Below are positions 56,993 through 64,000 of a stretch of DNA of 64,000 bases, in pieces. Origin of the DNA: Takifugu bimaculatus (lineage: Eukaryota > Chordata > Actinopteri > Tetraodontiformes > Tetraodontidae); the NCBI GenBank assembly GCA_004026145.2, contig CP034995.1:1416726-1480725 (forward strand), given 5' to 3'. Numbering within the stretch: the stretch's first letter is position 1; each line of letters begins with the position of its first letter. The translations under genes were made by a program, and so were the position numbers. The notes under the pieces were generated by a model. That model ran no database searches. It had not been told where the DNA came from and saw nothing but the letters and a program-made list of their open reading frames with translations.

Positions 56993-59900
56993 ATGTTTTC
57001 AACAAAACTGGGATTTGCCGTGGTTGGTATCATCCTCAACTCAGGTAGGAATAATTTTTTTGTGCGTTTGTTAAAAAGAATCTATGTTTGATACTTTGTG
57101 AGTTGGAGTTTAGTTAACATCAAAAGCATCAGAAGCTTGTAAAACCTCCTGTGGTATTTGATGACAAAACTAACAGTGCATGAAGTTAATGGTGAGCCTC
57201 CAGGTTTTCACTTGTGCTTCTCTCTGCTGAAGGGGTTCTGGGGAAAGGCATCCACATCTGTGCCTTAAAAGGTACTTCATTGAATCTGTCCTGCTCAGCT
57301 GAACATTCTACAATCCCAAAATGGTTCAAGCTGGCTGGAACCAAGTGGACAGAAGTGTTGGTAAATGGAAGTAGCCTAACACACCAGATATCTAAAGATA
57401 CCCACCCGACTTTATCATTCACGGGTTTAACAAAGGACGACAAAACCTCTTACTGCTGCAATGAGAAACCAGAAAACTGCCATGAAGACCACATTCAGCT
57501 CACTGTTACAGGTAAACTTGATGACTGACTAACTTTAAAGAGAAAGGGACGAGTTTGTGCTAATTCTCTGTATCTTTCTCTTCATCTCAGCCCTGCAGGT
57601 GAAGGTGTTTCCCACCACAGACGGACAGACGGTAACACTGATGTGCAGCACTGCCTGTACGCTGACTGACAGACCTGCTGCCTACATCTGGTACAGGAAC
57701 TCAGAGCTTCTCTATCAAGACAGGTCTCCATGGTACCAGGAGATGGTCACCAGTGACAAAACAGTCAGATACTCCTGCGCCATCAAAGGCTACGAGGCTC
57801 TCAGAGCTCCTGCAGTCACAGTGGGTCAGTTATGTTTCGCTGGCGTTTCAAACACCAAAGTAATCCTGCAGTTTATTTAATCTTAATTTAATCCAGCAAC
57901 CAGTTCTCTCTCCACCCAGAGTGGGTCTCATCTACCTGCTTTACGGTGTCCTACAATGATGGGAGAATGTGTTTGTACAACCACACTTCAGTGAAAGGAC
58001 CCTGCTCCATCACGTACCCCACAGGTTCACTTTCATCACTCACAATCAATCCTCTCACAACACTGATCCTTTCATCATTTTACTCTTCATTTGTTTGTGT
58101 TTCGTTACTTTACGTAGTTCCCATTTACAGTACCCTCGCTTCCATTATCACAGGTTTTCTTCAGTTTATATGTGATATCTGTATTTTTCTACTTTTAACC
58201 ATGATTCTATGTTTACCATCTTCTCTCAGAAATATATGTTGAAAAGACTCCAAGGACGGATCATGTCAAACTGAGCTGTAACACCAGCTGTCCTCCCACA
58301 AACACTCAATGGTACAAGAACAGAGAAATGCTTAAAGACCCATTACAACCAATACCCAACACTTCTCAAGACAACTTCATGTGTGCTTGTCAGTGGTGTC
58401 AAGGAGCTGCAGTCTGATGAAGTCTGTGAGTATCACCAAACCCTGTGGCCTGAACATAGAAACAAGATAACGTTTTGATGTAAATCCTTACTGTTAAAAA
58501 ATATGTAAATATGAATTTGAGATGCAACAGTCAGAAAAAAAATCATAATTTAAGAATCCACTCAAAAATGTCAAGGTTTAAAGTGAATTTCCTTTGAGTT
58601 TCATCAAAACTGACACTGTCTTTGCTTTCATCTGTCAGGTGCTGCTGACAAATCCTGCCTGACTGTGAATTATATAAAAAAGAGAATCTGTGCTTTGGAA
58701 GGTTCCTCAGTAAACATCTCAAGTAAATATTCCAGTTCAAACTACACAAAATCCAAGGCTAAACACTGGTATATAATAATCTGGAATGGTGAGAAGGAGG
58801 AGAGAATGAATGTATTGAAAACTGATCATTTTACATATCATGAGGACCAAGAGAAGCAGATTAACACACTGTCAATTAAATCTGTGAAGCAAAGTGACTC
58901 AGCAGAATACAGATTCAGGCTCCAAGATGACAACACACGTCAGAAACCTGGAACTGTTCTGATTGTTACAGGTAAATCTGGATCATAAAATATAAACACG
59001 CTTAAATCGAGAGAGCTTTGTATCTGAGCCACATCAAAATACAAGATTTTCTCATTTTGCCATCCAATAAGTAAATAGTTCGAATCAAAATTGAAGTTAA
59101 ATAAAAGTTATCTTTTATAGGAAATGTGCTAACTTTCATGTAAATTAGTGCTGAAATTTTAGCATGAATGTGTGGAAAACAGCAGAGGCAAATATTGTTG
59201 ATCATTTCTACAGTTTTGTGAATTACTTGATAAAGTGCTTTCCTGTCTGAAACATGTGTGAAAATATCTGTTTTCTGCATTTGAATCAGACATAAAAGTC
59301 AAGATCAGTCCATCTACAGAGGTGACAGAAGGTGATCGAGTCAAACTGACCTGCAGCACCAGCTGTCCTCTGACCAACAACAAGAACTACATCTGGTACC
59401 TGAATGATCAACTTCTACAGCTGCCAGAGCACCAAAACAAACACCTGGTTCTGGATGCGGTCACAACTCAGCATGCAGGAAACTACTCCTGTGCTGTGAA
59501 CACTCAGAGAGATGTTAGATCTCCTGAAAAGACACTCAGAGTTCAGAGTTCCTCATTAAAATGGACCCTGGCGGCAGCTGCAGGAGTTGGTGCTGCTCTC
59601 CTGGTCTTCACCTCACTTGTCATCTGTTGCATCAGGTGAAGAACAGAACCTGATATAATCTGAGTTAATCACATAACACACATCAAATGTGATTGGTATC
59701 ACAAGTGGGTTTTTTTAACATTCATTTCAGAGGAAAGGGAAAGTTGAGCCAGAATACTGTCCTCAAGTTGGAGGAGGTAAGTGGCCCGATGCTCCTTAAC
59801 TATAACCATCTTCCTAAAACAAACATAACAACAACATTCGGTGTCTTGCCTCATTGTCAGGTAAATCACGGTCCTGTGTATGAGGAAATCACAGATCAAC

Positions 59901-60049
59901 CCACGGAGGAGAATGGCATTTACTACAGCAGCATACGTTTCCCCCAGACTGATGTGGATCCTCTTGACAGCATGGTCCAACCTCATCAGCACCAAGAGGA
60001 ACAGCACATCCCTTATGCTGTTGTCTGTCTGAGGAACCGCTGCACATGA
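56993..60049 (+). pseudogene. Gene 10: type-A Ig receptor with frameshift in exon 5
   Basis: Exons: 56993-57044, 57233-57511, 57591-57824, 57920-58024, 58230-58425, 58639-58971, 59290-59635, 59731-59776 and 59861-60049. Exon 5 is 196 nt instead of 195 because of an extra T in gtgtgcttgtcag (about 58386-58390), giving TGA at 58415-58417 before the TM. All other exons are open. The tail has YEEI, IYYSSI and IPYAVV, the last a canonical ITIM, so it is the best-equipped tail in the window. Exon 5 is flanked by phase-1 introns, so skipping it would restore the frame at the cost of one C2-like domain. Its front part is type-B-like (GIHICALKG as in genes 7-9) and its 3' end is type A. PolyA signal at 60193-60198. 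Confidence 0.8.
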
Positions 60050-61652
60050 ACAAGCATCTTATAGTGTAATTTCTGATTCCTCCAAGTATTTATACAATTA
60101 ATCATCTTAGTCTTTAGTCTGAGATCATAACGTTGGTGGGACCACGACTGATCATCGTCCCCAGTTTGTGGATTCCTGCTGATTAAGACAGAAATAAAAC
60201 TGCAACTTATTCACTGATAGAAGATGGGATAAAATTAAACAGATGTGCTTCATATACACTTACATTAAATTGATCATTTAGTAAGGACCTGAACAGGCTT
60301 TATCCTGCATTTTAGACAGTTTTTCAGTTATATAGATGCAATAATAATAATAATAATAATACAGTATAGGCTCTGTGAGGTGAACTTATCTGAATGGATC
60401 ATCACCCTGTGATGCTCTGCACGTTTTGACCTGCTGTGTAGTAGCAGCCTACTATTAAACTCGTCAACATGTGAAGTAACACAAAGAAAATATTAATTGT
60501 ATTATGTGCATGTAACATGGATGAATTGCGTTGATCGTTTTGTACACCGCCATTTTGTAAATCCTACCCTTCGAATGGTGACGCCAACACTTTGTTAAAA
60601 AGTAGTTTATTCTCAATAATACTCCGTCACGCCATTACCACAGACACACAAACCTGCCGTTATTGACATTTACAGCCACCCTATGTAACCACACATTTGT
60701 GTAAATATCCCAACTTATTTTATCAATATATCTCTATCTATCTATAACAAAAATAAATAATAAACAAACAATGTAAGAAACGAAGCGGCTGTGTCAATGA
60801 CGAGGCACTTGTTACCAATAGGCTAATGCCATTTCCGTTTATTTCTTTTTTGTAACACCGTACATGTAATAGTTGTTACTAAATGTTGGAAACTGACAGA
60901 ACAAAGTTTGGATGTATAAAGAAAATAAGTGCTGTAGCTTTTGTTTAATAAATGCGCAGTAAATAATTACTTGGAGTCTTCCATCAGATGACCGGCAGTT
61001 TTGCAGTATTATGAAGGCATTCACATATCTACATCTGGGATACACTCCAGAAGACATTAATGAAGAGAAACACGTAACATTTTAAATGTTAGTCCACAGG
61101 TATAGAGGTAAAACAAATACTGTACGTGATTTACAGTGCATAAACAAAAAAAATGCAATTAATCATCTGCTTCCAAAATCAAGTCTGAGTAACAGGAAAA
61201 AAAAAAGTTGCGCGGATGGGTGTTGTTTTTAAATAACTTAAACCTTAAAAAACATGTCCATGTAAGGCAGTAATCATTCACCAGCATCTAAGGATGAAGT
61301 CATGTCGTCCCATTAACAGAAGGAGAAGTGGAAATGGAGAGGAGAGCTTCAGGGTATTACAACATCTCAAAGTTACATCAATATACTTTGCAGACAAGTA
61401 CATGATGTTGGTCTGACTGCTATTTTCAAGCTGCTAGATTTACCACTTCCTCCTGTTTCTCAAATACTGGTACGGTCAAGACGGGAAGCTGTTTACGCAT
61501 CACTCTGTTTTACTGTTCCACCCAGGGGTGTGACCCGGGTCACACGCTTTGCGCTTTGCTAGATAACCTGCTTTCCAACAGGCTAAACCTTAATTCAGTC
61601 ACATTTCTTGCCATCGTCCATTACAAACCCTCTTCACATTTTCCATGTGGTT
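60050..61652. other. Intergenic region between the array and pla2g6
   Basis: Up to about 60885 this is the type-A 3' flank, with AATAAA at 60193-60198 and (AAT)n near 60340-60361. At about 60885 it continues into unduplicated sequence (aaactgacagaacaaag), which shows the ancestral state of the junction seen at orphans 1-3. No gene is recognised in 60886-61652; the pla2g6 3' untranslated region must extend leftward into it. Confidence 0.6.
61468..61535 (+). repeat. Array-boundary repeat, right copy
   Basis: Partner of 6023-6090. Here it lies in unduplicated flank, about 120 bp from the pla2g6 stop, so this is probably the original location. Confidence 0.6.
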
Positions 61653-63838
61653 TCAGTTGCCCAGTAGCAGTTTTGCCAGAGATTTAAGGCTTTCCCTCTT
61701 TTCATACAAGTACATCTGTGTCTCCCACATCATGTCCACCAGGACTGCGTCGCTGACCTCATCTAGCAACACCTCCTGGGATAACTGGGGACTCAATCTG
61801 CAGAAAGGGACCACAAGAACAAGGCGTCACACCTGATGGGCTTCTGTGCAGCCAGGATTGCAGTTGACTGACCTGTAGTAAACGGTGTCAGTCATTTCAC
61901 ACCAGGCTGTAGCTCTGTCCACTGCACAGCCATCAGAGTCTGTACACTGTCCAAATAAGCCAATTTGAAAGATGCTATCGTTATTGGTTATTATAGAAAA
62001 AAGATATAAATATATTATATAAAGAGAAGCCTAAAGCCTGTAACGGCTCATTGAGGCAACAAAATTGGGGGTTTTGTAGGGGTATAAAAAGACACAAACA
62101 TCATATGGTGTGAATGATTGTGGTGTGGTGTAAAAAAAATTAAATTAAAATAAAACAGTAAAATGGCGTTCATGTAGATTTGAAAAAGATAGAGCTAAGA
62201 ATTTTGAGGAAACAAGGTGACAGTTGATCTTTTTTTTTAGAATTGGTTAAACACAGAGGGCGTAATCTCTGTTCTCATCATGTTCTCAGGAAGGCTCTTG
62301 AAAGAAAAATAACCTAATCTGAAAACAAGACTGTCATCACAGCTTTATAAGAAAGATTGGTGTAGTGGAATATAGTTCTTTAAAGTTGAGTATCATCTGC
62401 AAAGCAATGGAAATTAACTAAATGCCGTTAATCTTGCTCAGAAACAGCATGAACATATGAAAATGCTTGTATGGATGTTTAGTAGTGCAGTCAGGATTAA
62501 GTGCGTGATCAGAAACACAAATCTGAGCTGGGGCAGTTGTACTCACACAGTCCACCAGCATCTTGCCCAGCTCTTTGGCTCCTAAGATGGACTTGGCAAA
62601 TTCCAGAGGGTTGGAGGGCCGGAAAACATCCACAGAGGTCACCGCCACCTGGGGAGGTTTACCTGGAGATGAGCACAAGCACAAAGGGAGAATGGGGGGC
62701 ATCATGATTCCACAATTTTACCCTCAATTTTAGACTCTTCGTTTTTTAAGTCTTATTTTTTTTCCATTTTTATGATTACCAGTACATTCATAAAAATGAA
62801 ATGATGAGTTCAGGTTAAAAAAAGTACTCGTGCCCACCTGTACCGAGGGACACCACTACACCCAGCTTCTTGGTTTCCTTCTCCCGGCCCTATGAGACCG
62901 TCGAGAATTTTAGAGAATAAAATGAAAAATAATTTGGAGGGGGAAAAAAAAAAAAGGGGATTTGAAAACACAAATTACAGAATTGAAAGCAAAATCCAGT
63001 TTGCATTTTACCAACCGCAGCTTTGAGGGCTTTATTATATTGGTGGATTTCTGACATAGCATCCAGTGTCGGGTTATTAGCCAGAAGCCCTCCATCCAAA
63101 AAGCGGCCCATTGGCCGGAAATAGGTTGGGGCGGCCCCACTGGAGCGAGCAGCTCGCCATACCAGTTGTTCTAGTGGAAATAAAAACAGATAGCATAAAG
63201 ATTTGGGATAAAAGTTTTAAAAAGTCATCAATAAAAGTCTCAGTATCTGCATGACCTCAAACACTTGGTCAAGATAGACTTCTTGCTGGAAAAAAAAAAA
63301 AAAAAAATCACATGAAAGTTAATTCTCTCATGTTTGCACAGGTCACATAACCAGCAGAGTACCCCTATGTTTGAAAAACAGTCACACAGACACACACCTT
63401 CATCAGCCACCTTCCTACGCTTTCTGGATGGGTCCTCTGTGTATCCTACAATCAACACATCCTCATCCTCCCATCCTGGAACAACAATGTGGCTGGTACT
63501 CAGACAACAGAGCAACTGGGCTTGCTCAGAAATGACTTTAAATACAAATGCAGATTTAGTTCTGATGATGTTTGACCTCTCTTTATCTCTGAATATAACA
63601 CCACAGAGGTCAAAAAGTGGCAGTAATGTATCCTGCAGTATCCCACCACCAGTGATGCAGAATCTACAGACATGCAGAACTGGCCTCGTGCGTTTAAGTA
63701 CCTTGTGGAATGGTGAGGGGTTTAAATGTGGCAGTAGTGGCATACGGGGCCTCTCTGTGGATGGAGGGAGGGTCATAATTCCTGAAGATGTGCAGCTCTC
63801 CTGGGTGTCTATCAGCCAGCACACTAGTTACCATCACC
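61653..63838 (-). CDS. pla2g6: Calcium-independent phospholipase A2 beta (PLA2G6), 3' exons only
   Basis: Six minus-strand exons in phase: 63838-63702, 63170-63016, 62889-62838, 62662-62547, 61946-61873 and 61797-61653 (stop at 61655-61653). They encode, in order, [32 protein letters not shown] followed by [37 protein letters not shown]...[20 protein letters not shown], and [16 protein letters not shown] ending in KLLLGN. This is the C-terminal half of the patatin-like catalytic domain; the Asp of the DGG motif is the catalytic-dyad Asp. The nucleophile Ser (GxSxG), the ankyrin repeats and the N-terminus lie beyond the right edge. The enzyme releases fatty acids from sn-2 of membrane phospholipids. 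It is unrelated in function to the receptors and serves as a syntenic anchor; it converges with gene 10. Confidence 0.96.
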
Positions 63839-63885
63839 CTGTGAAAAAGGATAAGTGACAGCTTTACCCATCCAAAGTAGTAATG

Positions 63886-63940
63886 TCCATCCATCCATCC
63901 ATCCATCCATCCATCCATCCATCCATCCATCCATCCATCC
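63886..63940 (+). repeat. (CCAT)n microsatellite
   Basis: About thirteen CCAT units. It probably belongs to the adjoining dispersed repeat, with which it forms a common fish repeat end. Confidence 0.95.
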
Positions 63941-64000
63941 TCCCTCTACCGCTTATCCGGGGTCGGGTCACGGGGGCAGCAGCCTAAGAAGAGAAGCCCA
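63941..64000. repeat. Fish dispersed repeat fragment
   Basis: The sequence ctctaccgcttatccggggtcgg followed by gggggcagcagcctaag is a wording I recognise as widespread in teleost genomes next to CCAT tracts. It runs off the right edge. It lies in a pla2g6 intron. The exact family is not assigned. Confidence 0.6.

Noticed and set aside
63240..63824. 194-codon minus-strand frame
   Set aside because: It overlaps the pla2g6 exon 63702-63838 in a different frame and otherwise covers its intron; the true exon is defined by [16 protein letters not shown] and phased splice sites.

Overview
The window is vertebrate, almost certainly teleost (spiny-rayed-fish-like) genomic DNA. The grounds are GT-AG introns, a clear pla2g6 homologue, and a typical fish set of mobile elements: L2/Maui-like and Rex1-like LINEs, a Ty3/gypsy element, piggyBac elements and a gammaretrovirus-like ERV. 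There are no prokaryotic features.

Layout. 1-5.3 kb: a broken minus-strand endogenous retrovirus (gag, pol remnants, open env transmembrane subunit). 6-60 kb: a tandem array of at least eleven copies of one immunoglobulin-superfamily receptor gene, all on the plus strand, resembling the teleost CD22/Siglec/FcRL-like group. I number them gene 0 to gene 10. 61.65-63.84 kb: the last six coding exons of pla2g6 on the minus strand, convergent with the array. 63.9-64 kb: a simple repeat and a fish-type dispersed repeat.

Receptor architecture (no introns were tested experimentally; exons are inferred from splice sites, phase and alignment between copies): a 17-residue signal peptide exon, then exons 2 to 6 (279, 234, 105, 195 and 333 nt, all phase 1), then a 346-nt exon that holds the last Ig domain and the transmembrane segment together, then two tail exons. 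The ectodomain alternates V-like and C2-like units in three pairs, and exon 4 looks like a vestigial V-like unit. There are two kinds of 3' end. Type A (genes 0, 3, 4, 10) has a tail with YEEI-x11-YSSI plus ITIM-like tyrosines. Type B (genes 1, 6, 7, 8, 9) has a tail with an (S/I)xYxxV ITIM followed by YSRL-x10-YAAL. Three headless type-B 3' ends (TM exon plus tail exons) sit 1.3-3 kb downstream of type-A genes 0, 3 and 4.

State of the copies: gene 3 is intact (592 aa). Genes 1, 7, 8 and 9 have open ectodomains but premature stops inside the signalling tail. Gene 6 has lost exons 3-6 and its TM. Gene 10 has a one-base insertion in exon 5. Gene 4 is split by a gypsy element and an L2. Genes 2 and 5 are truncated by the same L2-fragment/piggyBac block, copied by segmental duplication. 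Genes 7-9 lie in a nearly identical 3,513-bp tandem repeat. No type-B gene in the window keeps ectodomain, TM and full tail together.
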